In this document: piece after piece, positions 38,420 to 50,729 of the stretch
Position numbering within the stretch: the stretch's first letter is position 1
How the letters are laid out: each line of letters begins with the position of its first letter
Assembly: GCF_947623445.1 (NCBI RefSeq)
Contig: NC_135243.1
Coordinates: forward strand, 4,032,501-4,096,500
Source of the DNA: Clavelina lepadiformis
Lineage: Eukaryota; Chordata; Ascidiacea; Aplousobranchia; Clavelinidae
Length of the DNA stretch: 64,000 nucleotides
Reading direction: 5' to 3'
Notes under the pieces: generated by a model
Told to the model about the DNA's origin: nothing
The model's input: the letters and a program-made list of their open reading frames with translations, nothing else
Databases searched by the model: none
Position numbers and translations under genes: made by a program

Positions 38420-40000
38420 TGTTAATATTACATGTTGTCGAAACGTGAGTTGATTGAAATGCACGAACTGAGTTTTGTTTTATTGTCACTCTCGTATCGT
38501 CATTGCATCGTGTGACTTGTTTTTCTTGATCACTGAAGCAGATCTTTTTCAGCCTAAATGAACCGAGGGTTGAAGCAAACCTGTTCAGATGTCTTGCAGA
38601 GTGTTCGAGTCTGATCACCATTTCCTGGCAACACTTCTTGTTGCTAGGTTACTGATGGCTGGTCGTTATGTCCATAAGTGTTTGTACATAATTTACGTTC
38701 TATGTATTAATATCTGCATCCACCACACAAGCCTTTCCTAGCTACCGGCAAGCAACTTCGCTCTTTGTGCTTGCTGTGCGGATTAATGCGTGGTTAATCC
38801 GCCCTGTAAACAGTTATGTAAATGTCTTGTCTTCAGCCATCAAACCATTTTCTCTCTACTGCGTCGTCACCGCGACTACGAAGAAGCCATTTGCAATGAA
38901 CAAGTTTAAATAGTTTTGATTACGTGCGTTTTAAAGTTTTTGCCTTTCATAGTAAAATGAAGTAAAATAAGTTACTGCGTTTTTAAGTGTTTTGCCGCCA
39001 TCATACAAGTAATTTGTTGCCAGCCATCTGCTGTTCAGTTTGTGTAACATGAGTGATTTCTTCCACATAATGTAGAGCTTCCCATTAATGTGCAATCATA
39101 CATTGAATTTGCTTAAATGCAAACCTGTGATACATGATCCGTGTTGTACTTGTGCGGGTAAATGTACGTAGTTGCTGTTGTCCGTCACTGTCCAATACAT
39201 GTATTTAGTATCTGTAGACATCATACATTGTGATTAGTAAATTTTTGCTGCCACGAGACCAGTGAATATTCTAACAATTATTCTCCATTTACTGTGATGT
39301 GCGTTTAATTTTTGTAAACACTTCCAAATGTCAGAAATAAGTGTTTGTCTCCATGTATTTGCAGCCACGAGACCAGCGAATCTTCAACTCAATGTGCGTT
39401 TTAACAATTATTCTCCAAAGCTCTCTATTTTTATCACATCGACTGCGATTTAGTGTTTTGCCACCATCAGACCAGTTTTGTTTATTGTGATGTGCATTTA
39501 ATATTTGTAAATAGGCTACTTTCCAATGTCAGCCAGCAGCAACCCATTTTGTGTTAAATAAGTGCATTTTGTTTTAAATAAGTTAAACTTTTATGAAATT
39601 TTAACAAAACTGTCTGTAAAAGTAAATTAATTAAAAAATATAGGCCTAATATTGCTGTTGCCAGTTTATTCTGTACAAATTACATAAAAACAAAGTTACA
39701 AATTTTAACAATCATCTTCATCAGCATCGCTCAATTGATGCGCCGAACGGCCATGTCAGCAACCAGTGACAGACTTTCAATTTGATTTAAGTTGAATTTA
39801 AGCCGAATTTTCATCTCTTAAGGAATAAATGACATTGAAATTGCTATTTTTTATATCATTACGAAACAAACTAATTGCATCATGTCTAAATTATTCATCT
39901 GCTACTTAATCCTAATCATTTTTCAACCGCCCGTGATAGTATTAAATTATTAGACTGTAATACAAAAACGAAACCTATACCATTTTTTTCTTGCCAAGGT
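38420..40000 (+). repeat. Headless module, direct copy of 2,395-3,830
   Basis: The copy starts mid-block X at GTGAGTTGATTGAAATGCAC and carries a full block Y (about 38,545-38,625) plus body, all in the same order as 2,395-3,830. The junction with module 12 near 38,400 is a breakpoint. Here two sequences that lie apart and in opposite relative orientation in the left arm are fused. Confidence 0.65.
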
Positions 40001-40311
40001 TGCCTTTGATAATCGTAGCCGCGAATTAATCTTATCACCATGTGTCAACTTTTATTGTAAGTTTGTTTTGTAACGTAATTGCTAACATAGACAGTAACCA
40101 TAACAATACTTTTATCACGATTTTGTGACTTTAAGTTAAGTCATACGTAGTGTTGTGTATTTTGTGTGTGCTTAGTCGTTGATTCTTTGTTTTCTTTTGC
40201 GGATCAGTACAAATATTTGTTTAATCATGTAATGCTTCATGGCACAGACATTTTGCTGCCAATCCATTAACGTTCAGTCCCAGGCGTGTTTTTCTATGAT
40301 TATTCATTTCG

Positions 40312-40363
40312 TTTTTACATTCCAGGCAATCATATGATCCCACCGGCAAGCCACGTTAATTGG
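40312..40363 (+). promoter_or_regulatory. Head element 13 (plus)
   Basis: TTTTTACATTCCAGGCAATC, then ATATGATCCCACCGG, then CAAGCCACGTTAATTGG. A TATA-like TTATATAAACT follows at about 40,395. Confidence 0.6.
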
Positions 40364-42290
40364 CCGCATTCCTTTCACAATCGATCTGCCAAGTTATATA
40401 AACTCCACAATGCAGTTTACAGTGTACGTTATCTAGTTTACACGTGGATGTATTTAGGTTTGCTGAAGACAATACGCATCAGGATTTTTATTAAGTCGAC
40501 CGCTTTTCATCTATATTTTTTCTTGTTAATTATGCGATTTTTATCGAAATCAAGAATTAACAAATTAAGAATGTTTGGTTAACATTTACAGAGATTGGAG
40601 AAATGATGAAGTAGTTTCAGGTAAATATCTGGATGATTTTTCAACAATGTCGTTCACTGATTTCTGCACAAATGCCCCTATTCCACGCTTGTAAAGATGA
40701 CCTTGTTGAAAAGAGTGCAATCTTCAACGGTCATCCATTAACAGAATTTGGTCTGAGAAGAAATGAAGAATAAAAAAAGTAATTGGAATGATTCATGGTT
40801 GTGCAATTTTCCTCTTTTAATCCTTTACTTGGTTGTCTCCCAATACTGGGTGTGTCTGAAATTAAACATCTGGTTTCTAGACAGTCCAGCAGTTCAAAAT
40901 ATATTTGAAGAACTGTTTGCTGTAGAAGATGTTTAACTCGCTTTAATTTCATCTTACAGAACAACAAGCCACGGTGGAATAAGCTGGTCCGATTTTTTCA
41001 CTTTGTTTTTGGATTGGAATCTGAAGACATGCAGTTACTCTTTGATCTCCAGTGTCATAATGCTTGTTGGTATCAGTATTGCTTGCTGACAAGATGTCGC
41101 CATCAGCAACAAGGAAGTTTGTTACTGGTGTGCGTTTAATGTGTAAATAATAAGTGTTTGCCGCCGTCAAATCCATTTGATTGTTCTCTACTTGATGCTT
41201 TTAATCTTTACATACGTCATTTGACCACAGACCTCTAGATGAGAACTCTGTTGCTATAATCTACAACCTGTAAATAATCATAATCTACAACCGGTAAATA
41301 ATCATGTTATTGATAATTTTGTTTTTTTGTTTGCGTATCATTAACGGCCATCACAAAAGTTTCAGCATTTTTAGATATTTCGTTAAGATTTCAATGAAAA
41401 TGCCTCCCTGTATATAGTTAGTATTGGTGTAGTAATGTATTTGTGTCTATGTTGTCCAAGCTTATGCCATCTTTAGGCCAACTTTGTGCCTACAGCATGT
41501 TCTACTTTTACAAGTGCAAGCCGTCATCGCAAAAGTTAATATTTGTGCTGGCTGTGCTTTCAATATTTCACTGCCAAAGCCTCATATACTGCCTTGAAAA
41601 AGAAATAAAGTATATGTACTGTTACAGTAGATGGATTCGACATTTGTGTTTTCAATGCTGGCAATAAAGAATTGTAGAAAATTTAGTATCATAATAGTAT
41701 CTTAAGTAATTCAGTACTTTAAATTATCACATTAGGCCACTGACAAGCTGGTGGTTGCCACATTGGTCGGAAATCGTGAATGGTCACTTTGTATCGGACA
41801 TCACACAACTAACAATTTCAAATCGAATCTTCAACTAATTGCATATGAGATGTGCTCTTGGTTAAGGAAAAATACATAAATTTCACACTGTTATGCCTCA
41901 AAACGGAAATAAAGTATATATTCATTTACACTTGATGGTTTCGGCTTTTGTTCTTTCAATGCTGTCGTTAATAAGAATTGTAAGAATATAGTATCATAAC
42001 ATTATCGTTATTAATTTAGTATTTTAATATCATTATTTAGCTTTAATACCATGTTAGGCCACTCGATTTTTTTATTAATGGTTGGTTATTAAAGTTAAGC
42101 AATGTCGTAAAATTTGAGATGGACTTTTCGGGAAATTAAACGTAATCAGTTCACCAAAGACTGAATAGAAGAAGAGGTTTTAAGTCTTATTCGTCTCAGG
42201 TGAGTTAAGTTTATACAATGAGGATGACGCAAGGAATAGAATACGTTGGATCTTCTATATGGATAAAAAAATCGATATGATTTATTTCAT
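40312..42290 (+). repeat. Module 13 (plus)
   Basis: Block X is at about 40,590-40,740 (GGAGAAATGATGAAG, then GAAAAGAGTGCAATCTTCAA). There is no block Y. The body 40,640-41,830 is the reverse complement of 30,800-32,040. The tail 42,165-42,290 is the reverse of the start of module 8. Confidence 0.55.
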
Positions 42291-42299
42291 TTAAAAATG

Positions 42300-43330
42300 G
42301 GTTTATATTTCATAAAATAAAATTTAAATAAAATTTATTTAGATAAAATTTATTTCATTTAAATATAAATATGACCAGTATAAATACACCAAGAAAATAA
42401 AGGTTATCGACCAGCTTCTCCGAATTCAGATCTCAATTTCATTTCAAATTCAATCCAAATTTTTATCTCACTGGGCGAATAAAAATGTATTTAAATTACA
42501 GAAATTATTTGTCAAAAGTATAAAAGATTCATATTTTGTTATGCTTGCTTGGTGTTTCTTTGCATTAAGGTAAACTTGTTTTGGCATTGTGACCTACTTG
42601 TGGCATCACATGTTGAGTATATAGTAATTTGCTTGCTTTTATCTGCAACAAGATGCAAGCGTTTTTAGGCAACCCTCATAATCAAGTCATATTTTGGAGA
42701 ATTTGCTCTTGTGGCCTAATTTAAAAAATAAAATTGTAACATTGTAATAAATGTAACGAATGAAACAGATCAGTTACAGTATAAAGACCTTTTGACATGA
42801 AATAATGTGTGTGTTCAAAAACGAATCATGTAAAAAGGTCTTTAGTTTACTTTAACTTTAAAAGTTTTTTATTAGAGTGACCAACTTTGCACAATTGCTT
42901 AACTCTTTTCTCTATAGCCTAACCGTTTATGATTACAGAATGGCCAGCTTTTTTGTAAATCCTTTTTGCGTGTATCAAGGCAATGAGATATTACAATAGA
43001 ATTTAGCTAATTTTTCTCTTCATATTATTGTGAATTATATTGATATATTATTCAAGACAAACAGTATGCATTAGAGTGTTCTCTGTGCTGGTATGTGTTC
43101 TACTAATTGACACTTATTGGCGATCTTGCCAGGAAAATATTTTACTTGCTACGTTGATGTAGATGTTCGAAAAAATATTTGCACCAGCATTATACTTTAT
43201 TATAACTAAAATTTTGGGTCAGCACAGACGTAACCAAGCACAAACAGGAACTTTTCTGAAGAAAGTTACACAAAAGAATTGGGTCTTCACCTAGAGGCAT
43301 AAATTTACACATTTTTATAAATTTTACACA
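42300..43330. other. AT-rich spacer
   Basis: The spacer is low in complexity at 42,300-42,375 (AAATAAAATTTATTT-type). No module landmarks, coding signs or transposon ends are seen. Confidence 0.45.
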
Positions 43331-43339
43331 TTTTACGCA

Positions 43340-45008
43340 TTATTTGCACATTTTTTTTTACTGAACAGCAGTTGGCTAATGTTGGAAAATACTTACTGAT
43401 ATCAAACACACATCAGTCACAATTCAGAAAATTTAATGCTCTAATGGCGGCAAAACACTTTAAACTCACATGGAAATTGCTGATGGATTGCCAAAAATCA
43501 AATACAAAAATACACCTGGTGTGACGAAAGTAAACATTTAAAGCTTTTTACTTTTTAAATTCATCGCAAGCGGCTTACTCGTGGCGGCAGTTACTTATTT
43601 AAAGAAGGATTGTCTGATGGCTGGAGATGTTAAATTTATAAAATGCATATTATTATGTACAAGAAATTAATGGACAGTAACGAAAGACAGCAACTAATTC
43701 CAATTACCCGCACAAGTACAACACCAATTACAGATCACAGGTTGGCATTTAAGAAAATTCAACATGTGATTGATAAAAACGCTGAACTTCTCAAATTGAC
43801 TATGGGTAATATTGACCCAGGGGTAAAGATAGCTGACACGCATGCAAGGACAGAAAAATACACCAAAATCAACCCACATGAACAAACCAATTATACTTAT
43901 AATAGCAGCTAACATCCATATAAGACTGCACAAAATTTGTTTCAGGTGTCATTTTTTTTCAACAACTTTATGGATTGTTTGAAAATAACGGAACTATTTT
44001 CCTTGGAGAAACAACAACAAACACAAACATACAACAACCAACAGCAAAAACAGCAACCGGCCATCGACAATCAAACCTAACGGAATTGGTGAGTAGTCTT
44101 CATAAGTTCAGTGAAGAAATTGAACAAGTTTGCTTCTACGTTCAATTCATTCTGTTCCAAAAGGATGTAGGAAAACAATAATGTTGTGAATTGTCTAGAA
44201 TTTAAGATAAAATGAGTGACGTCATAAATTCTTTATTATTGCCAAATTTCGAAGTTACTTCAGTCATACAATTGTTATTTTTTTGGGAGCCTAACCAAAA
44301 TATTTACTCATGATTAAAGCTGAAATTCAATAAAATCAATATTACAATTAACTTGACAGACAATTAACACACAAGTCAACTCGCTTTTCAACTTTTTATT
44401 TTCATTTTCTGGCGAGTCGCTGATGCTTCCTTTGCTACTTGTGGTAACTGTGGTCACAGCTCAACACTTTTGGATCATCGTTTTCATCGCTTTCAAATTA
44501 GGCAACTTGAAAAGTAATCATCATTTTACCAACATTGTTCTGTAAAATGAACTTGTTGTCCGTTTTTGAACTGCTATTTTGCAAATAAAAATACTAAAAC
44601 CCCACAAATTTGACCACAGGCATTGCAATAAAGAGCATTTAATACTTAACCAGCCATATATGGAAGTCAACATATAAATAGTAAGCCAATGAGCTTAATT
44701 TGGGTTAACATAAACTACATAACCTTGGCTCTAGCTCAAATAACATTGCTGCTATAGGGAAAGTTTTCAGAGAAACTAAACGCTAAGAAAATGCGAACTA
44801 AGAACTTCATCTGACCATCAAACGAGCGACTACTTTATATGTAAAATCTTAATAAACGCTGTTTTAACCGACCAAAAAAGTGCAAAAAGGTTGTGTATTT
44901 GCAAAATCACCTTACAGAGAGTAACACACTGTGGAAAGAATTCTAGAAGAATGCAGTTAATTAACGTGGACTGCTTTCTACGTCACACGAACGTGTGGAA
45001 TGTTAAAA
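43340..45008 (-). repeat. Module 14 (minus)
   Basis: The head element is at 44,958-45,008, block X at about 44,460-44,545 and block Y at about 44,085-44,170 (GAACAAGTTTGCTTCTACG). The body matches 22,326-24,000 in reverse and 28,370-28,480 directly. It stands back to back with the first ZU5 gene head at 47,044. Confidence 0.6.
44958..45008 (-). promoter_or_regulatory. Head element 14 (minus)
   Basis: TTAATTAACGTGG, then GTCACACGAACGTGTGG, then AATGTTAAAA. The flank 44,900-44,945 matches the TATA-bearing flank of heads 1 and 11, but the TATA-like string is lost (CTTACAGAGAG). Confidence 0.6.
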
Positions 45009-45480
45009 TCATCTAAAGTGAGTTCAACAAATGCTTGTTCAACTAAAGAAAAATCTTGCTTTGACGCTAAACACTGACATGCTTTATTGCTGTCTAGTCA
45101 AAATTTACACGAAAACTAAAAATAAATTTATATGAAACAATCATAAAGCAAACCCTACCCGGGAACAATGTATAATTTATGTGATATTCCAAAACCTTGC
45201 ACTACCCACCAAAACATTTACCTTGCACTACAGTCAATGCACATTAACGGACCATATACCAAGCCGACGTAAACAAACTGTAGCTTAATAACATGCGATT
45301 CCGCAACTAATAAATATACGTTATCGTCTCAGGAAATGAAAAAAATTACCCGACTTCAGGTTAAATCATTTCTAAATTGAGTGCTTGGATACTGGCATGT
45401 TTGCGCCTTCCGCTTCACTTGCGTATTCATAAACTTTCTTCAAAATTGGGCGTCGTTTTGTTTATTCCAAAAGCTCCCAT
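45009..45480. repeat. Module flank shared with 29,630-30,170
   Basis: This is a direct but diverged copy of the flank beyond head element 11 (shared CGTCGTTTTGT and CATCGCTTCAC-like strings). Similarity stops just where the SINE begins in the other copies. Confidence 0.5.
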
Positions 45481-45599
45481 CTTCCTCGGACTGCTGTATA
45501 ACAAGCCCAACTTGATAAAATACTTCTTTAAAATTAAACAGAAAGTTGTTGAAAGCTGTAGCTTGTTCACTATTTGCTTTACCAATTATGGTTACTTAG

Positions 45600-46540
45600 A
45601 TGATTACAGTAAGGCAATTAAGAATGTTTGAGATGTTACAAAGGATAAAATAAAAGTCGAAATGCAGCTATCTCTTGTGAATGTTTCTTATCAGTTATGA
45701 AAAGGTTGTGATGAAGTCATAATGAAGTCAACATTAGAAGACATGTTGGAAGCTCGATATTTGGTAAACGTTTGCAATCTAATTACCTCCAATTATCAAG
45801 ATTCTATTTCAAGCGTCCTTGTGCCGTTAACACTGTTATAACTTATGACAAAAGCAAGATCTATACGGTTATGTTTCGGAGATCAAGAGACAGAGTGACT
45901 GATGGAAACACTGCAACTCCACAAGAACCAAAACGTCTGGAAAAGTAAATTTATGATAATCCCTCTATTTTTGACAGCGAACGCATCTTATACTGTGCAT
46001 TAACTGAATAAAACAGTAAGAAATGGATATTAAGTTTCAGAGAGTTTTAAGGAAAAGATTTCATCACTAAAGTCCAGAATGTCAAGTTTGGTGATTGTCT
46101 CCAAGTCTAGTCATTCAGTTATTGATTGCGCTTTGAAATAGATCGTCATTCTTATCAGCGTCCTGTTCTAGTTCTTTAAGACTTCTAAAGTAGATGATTT
46201 TCAAGTTGAAAGAGAAATCAAAAGATGAAGTTTGAACGTTTACAAGAGACAAAGAAGCTGTGTGTAGAGGCCGACTTCTTCATTTGAAAGGATACAAATT
46301 CGCAATATTCAAGATGAGTCTACAACGAAACCACAAGCGCACTGAAGCTTGGAAATTTTGCTTTGAACGATAGCAGGTCTTCTTGTTATTCCTACTTGTC
46401 TCAAAACTTCTTCACTGTACCTGAAAGTAAACTTTTCGGGGAAACTCTAGTCAGTTGTAAACTTTGTAAATGAAAGAAAAGGAAAAAAAGCAATTACGAA
46501 CTTGAATTATCTGACGTTGATGCCGCGGCTTTGCTGCCCA
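45600..46540 (+). pseudogene. Possible decayed coding stretch ending at a splice donor
   Basis: Composition differs from the modules: codon-like, less AT-rich, and with long partial open frames (for example around MFRRSRDRVTDGNTATPQEP at about 45,871 and FTVPESKLFGETLVSCKLCK near 46,470). The 3-prime end reads ELSDVDAAALLP followed by CAG|GTAAGT at 46,541, an ideal donor. Several stops interrupt any single frame. I do not recognise a family. It could be an old exon of a gene that has decayed, or chance. Confidence 0.25.
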
Positions 46541-47043
46541 GGTAAGTGTTTGCGAGTGATTTACGTCTAATATAGTTTAATGAAATCGTTAGGATTGTAC
46601 TGTAGTTTCTACAGCCAATGCTAAAATCTTGACCTTATCATCATCCAAAATCATAACAAAACATCCAACAAAGAAGCAAAATCATTTCAAACTTGAAATG
46701 TTAGTAGACACATTCAGTAAATGACAGACTATTCTATATCTGAATTTTTTTTAAGTTGACCGAATTTTGCAATCACTTTTACCAAATGGGCTAATTGGCT
46801 CTTAGAAATTTATTTCAAAGTAATCATTATGGAATTTTATTGCATTTTAATGCATTATGTGCATTTTATCAAACATTTTAGGGAAAGCAATGTGTTCCAT
46901 GAATGTATCTATTAATTCATAATGTTCGTACAGTTTTTTAAACTTTGTCTATTTGATTGCTTCCATTCTTATTTTCAGTTTATGTTGCTCACTTTTGAGG
47001 GTATAATTAAGAGGTCATTTTAGTTAGATGTACTTCGTAGCAG

Positions 47044-47088
47044 TTTAACATTCCCCACGTTTCAAAGATGCCGCGGGCTGAACTCGTT
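47044..47088 (+). promoter_or_regulatory. Head element 15, upstream of the plus-strand ZU5 genes
   Basis: GTTTAACATTCCCCACG, then TTTCAAAGATGCCGCGGGC, then TGAACTCGTTTAG. The first half and the GATGCCGC centre fit the module head elements; the CACGTTAATT end has drifted. It lies about 450 bp before the start codon at 47,541. Confidence 0.45.
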
Positions 47089-47540
47089 TAGTTTATTTTC
47101 GTTTTCTAGTTTGTCCTCCGTTGTACTTCCCTGCACGCGCGGTCATTTAGGTTTGAGTGTTGAATAGTTTATATGTTGAAGAGACCTCTTATGTAATTGT
47201 TGTAGATCTTAGACCTTCCTTGTCTACGGTACAGCCGTTTGCATGTGAATGATTGTACATTGGGCTCCAGAAATTATCTTTACATTGAGTAGTTTGTTTT
47301 ATTTAGTTTTAGTTACTTGTTCTTTTTTCGTCGAAGTCATTAACTAAGTCTCCCTTGGAGATTGCATTTTTTCTGCGATGTGACAGGAGTTACATGAAAC
47401 ATGCATTGACCAAAACGTAACAATGCAAACGTGCAGTTGAACTAAAATCAGTTTTGTTAAAATTTGTTTTTACTTTACAGAAAACGTCAGCGATAAACTT
47501 TTCGTTTGTGTTTCAACATTGCACCTTTCTGCCCGTTACT

Positions 47541-48778
47541 ATGATGATAGAAAGTTCTTCCGATGAAGGTTAATTTGAACAAAATACTTAAATCAGCTGT
47601 TTGGTAAAACGTCAAAAATTAATTTTGGTTTTACGATTGTCGACAAACGCACAAACAAGCTTTTGCTGTTTACTCTGAGCAACTTCGCATAGTCCTTAAT
47701 GCCGTATTAGCAGTTTCCGTGATAGTTAAAATGACCCTGCTTATTATTAATCAAAATATTAAAAATAACAGAAAATGAAATTGAGACGCTGGATGCTTTG
47801 GGAGGAAAATACTTTTGCAAGAGAAGTGAACAAAGTTTATTGTATTTTAGCTATTTGCTGCATATTTTTACATAATTTGGAAGCGTATTGTGTTATTTAA
47901 CTTTATCTTAATGTCAAGGAAATCATAAAGATTTCCAATTTAAAAAAATGAATAATTTTCTAAATTCATTATTTCGCTTTGCAGAAAAAAAAGTAGAAAA
48001 AATTTCGGAAGGACGATGTTGGTTTCCTCCAGTAGCAATACGACTTGTATACGAAACCTGCGCGGTATTCATTTGACTGCTTTAAAATTTCTTTGTCGTT
48101 TTTGTGATGCATTATTTTGATGTAGATCGTGAGTTCCAGAGGAGGAGAATTCAAAATTGGCCCATGCACGGTCTCAATTCCAAAAGAAGCTTTACTAACT
48201 CCCTATGAGTTCAAGTTCATGTTACTTTATGGAAAAGCGCGTTTCAAGGTTGAAATGAACTAGCTAACTTCTAACTAAATTATTTTAAACTAATCTTTTA
48301 GACTTTCTAGACTAACTTCTTCTTCTTTTGCATAAGAGCCCTGAAGAGCGTGTTGTTACACCAACTTTAGATTGCATGCCAGCACATAGTTTTTTGGAGT
48401 CAGTAACCGTAACGCTTCCAGCATTCCATGATCATGACAGGTCATTTACAGTGAATGTAAGTTGCCAAAACGAAAATAACCACTCTACTTTCGCCGATAG
48501 TTAAGTAAGCAGCATATATTTTAGATGCAACGAAGCTATCATGGAATAAAGTGGGAACATTTCATGAAATTAAAAATCCATCCTGAAAATGACTACATAA
48601 GATTTACGACTAAAGATTTATGTTTGTAAGTATTGGATTTTCAATTTTACTTTTTAAATATTGATGTTTCCAATCTTCTGTTATATTTGCTAGATATTTC
48701 AAAACGCTTATATGCTGATCTTTTTTCAGGATTCGAGCGGTGAAACAAAACGAACAACATTCGAGTATTATTGATTAG
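47541..48778 (+). CDS. ZU5-domain protein, short copy (ZU5 only)
   Basis: The exons are 47,541-47,568, 47,772-47,825, 47,985-48,064, 48,126-48,248, 48,337-48,456, 48,525-48,625 and 48,730-48,778. All introns are GT-AG and all phases agree, giving 184 residues. Residues about 60-150 form a ZU5 domain: GGEFKIGPCTVSIPKEAL, then YEFKFMLLYGK, then VTPTLDCMPAHSFLESVTV, matching the family pattern of a glycine-rich strand, an IPKGAL turn and a TP.L.C.P...F..PV core. A conserved LDALGGKYF motif precedes it. The last exon aligns with the start of the second-domain exon of the other copies (IRAV against FRAV) but stops after 16 codons, so the UPA-like domain is missing. It is either a truncated gene or the upstream part of a longer alternative transcript. 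ZU5 domains are known in ankyrins, UNC5 receptors, ZO-1 and PIDD; the role here is unknown. The donor of the second exon (AA|GTGAAC) is the weakest call. Confidence 0.7.
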
Positions 48779-48948
48779 TTATTACAGTATTACTGATTGG
48801 TTATCAACTTTAGTTTTTAAAATTTTCTGTTATGACAATGTTCATACGTTTTGTTTTACTTTAGACCGTACGAAAACGATTTGTATTTTATTGTTTTCAA
48901 GCACCCAATTTTCTAAACAACCTAATTACTTAATAAATTTTTCTATAG

Positions 48949-50724
48949 GTATTGAATGCAAAGCAAATAAAAAACAAAAAATAAAGAAAATTGAAAGTAA
49001 TGAGCTCAACGCGTTAGGAGGGAAATACTTCAACAAAGGTAACAAGTTCTGAAATTCATTTACTATTTGCATTATATTAGTAATATGCCATTTTCCACTT
49101 TATAATTTAATTAAAAGCAAACAAAAATTTTAAAATATTTTTTCAAAATGGAACTTTGGTTTTGCAGCGAAAGAACTGGAAAAAATTTCGGAAGCACGGT
49201 GGTGGTCTCCTCCAGTAGCAATACGACTTGTATACGAAACCTGCGCGGTATTCATTTGCACTACTTTAAAATTCGTTTATCGTTTTCGTGAAGTACTGTT
49301 TTGATGTAGATCGTAGGAGAGAAAGGGGATGAAATCAGAGTTGGCCCATGCACGATCACAATTCCAAGAGGAGCCTTGAGGAAGACCTATGAGTTCAAGT
49401 TCATGTTACTTTACGGAAGAGAACGTGTTAAGGTTTTAGATAGGACGGTTGGAATCGTTTTTAATTGTTGTCATAAGTCATAAGTCATAAATAATGGCAG
49501 TCATAAGTTTCTCAAGATTGTCCTTGTTTTTTTTTGCACTAGGATCATGGTCATGTTGTCACACCAACCTTAGATTGCTTCCCAGCTCATGAATTTGAGA
49601 AGCCAGTAACAATACTACTTCCAACATGTTATGTTCGAGAAACTTTAGTTTCATTCACAGTAAGTATCACAGTAACTTAACAGGAAAAATACCATCCGTT
49701 ATTACTTACCATTTACACATTTAAACATATAAGCAATATGCCTTTTAGCCACAAAGAAGCCGATACGGAAGAGTATGGGAAAATTTGAAAAGTGAAGATT
49801 GTCGACCTGGCATTCCTTTTATAACGTTTGAAGTTAAATCTTTATCTCTGTTAGTATTTAGTTGTTACCGTATAAATAGTGCACCTTTAAAAGTTTTGTC
49901 ACGGTGAGCAAATATTTAAAATTATTCCTTTGCTAATCAATTCTTTCTAGTTTTCGGGCGGTCATTGCAAGTGCCAAAATATTTCATGTCTGTAAAAAGC
50001 GGATGATATTTTTGTGCTACCGCCACCCAGGAGATGAAAGAGCTAAACCACACTTCACCTGGGAACTTCGTGATGACGTTATCCATTCTGATAAAATGTT
50101 GTTGCAAAGAGCCGGCTACCAAATAACATTTGATGTCGAGTTTGTATTTGAAAACTATATAACAACAATCTTAATATTTTTGACAGACAAAGTAACCTTC
50201 ACATTTATTTACATATTTATATAATATTACTTCCTAAAGTAAACATAGCTGTAATAAGTGAACATCGTTCATATTGTAGGGTTTTAATCATTTTTCTTCT
50301 ACTGTAAAGGGCAAAAGGAACCTTGAAAGTAAAGTTGGAAAGTCCGAACAATATCATCAAACCAATCACAAAGAGTGTTAAGGCCAACGACATTTTTGAG
50401 CAGGGATTTTTTCTGCGGGAAAATTTTTACCTTTTGGAGCACGTGAAACGTTCACAAATTGAGAATTTTTCCTACAAAATTTTGTGGAACAAAAAACTTG
50501 CTTGCAGTGAAAAACTTTCCTTTTCTGCAAATAGCACGGATAGTAAGTTTTTAGAATCTGGGTTTTTAATTTACTATTAAAGTTCGCTTGCAAATCTCTA
50601 AAACTTTTTAAATTCTGATGTGCAACCATGGATATCCCACGGATTTGCATGGAAATTATTATTTTAATTTTCAGACGATTCACGGTCATCATCCACCCCC
50701 ATCCTTGAACCAAGTGACGGCTAA
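48949..50724 (+). CDS. ZU5 plus UPA-like domain protein, plus-strand full copy
   Basis: The exons are 48,949-49,038, 49,168-49,247, 49,310-49,432, 49,543-49,659, 49,749-49,849, 49,951-50,139, 50,310-50,542 and 50,675-50,724 (stop TAA). They are in phase throughout. With a 28-base first exon the product is 336 residues. That first exon is either 47,541-47,568 shared with the upstream copy, or an alternative at 48,712-48,739 (ATG...AGCG|GTGAAA); both have the right phase. The ZU5 domain contains GPCTITIPRGAL, YEFKFMLLYGR and VTPTLDCFPAHEFEKPVTI. The UPA-like part contains FTWELRDDVIHSDK and DIFEQGFFLRENF. The protein ends in a short serine-rich tail and has no death domain or membrane segment. 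Its second-last domain exon uses a donor 8 bases downstream of the position used in the minus-strand genes, where the equivalent dinucleotide is AT. AATAAA lies at 50,909. Confidence 0.72.
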
Positions 50725-50729
50725 GTGAA

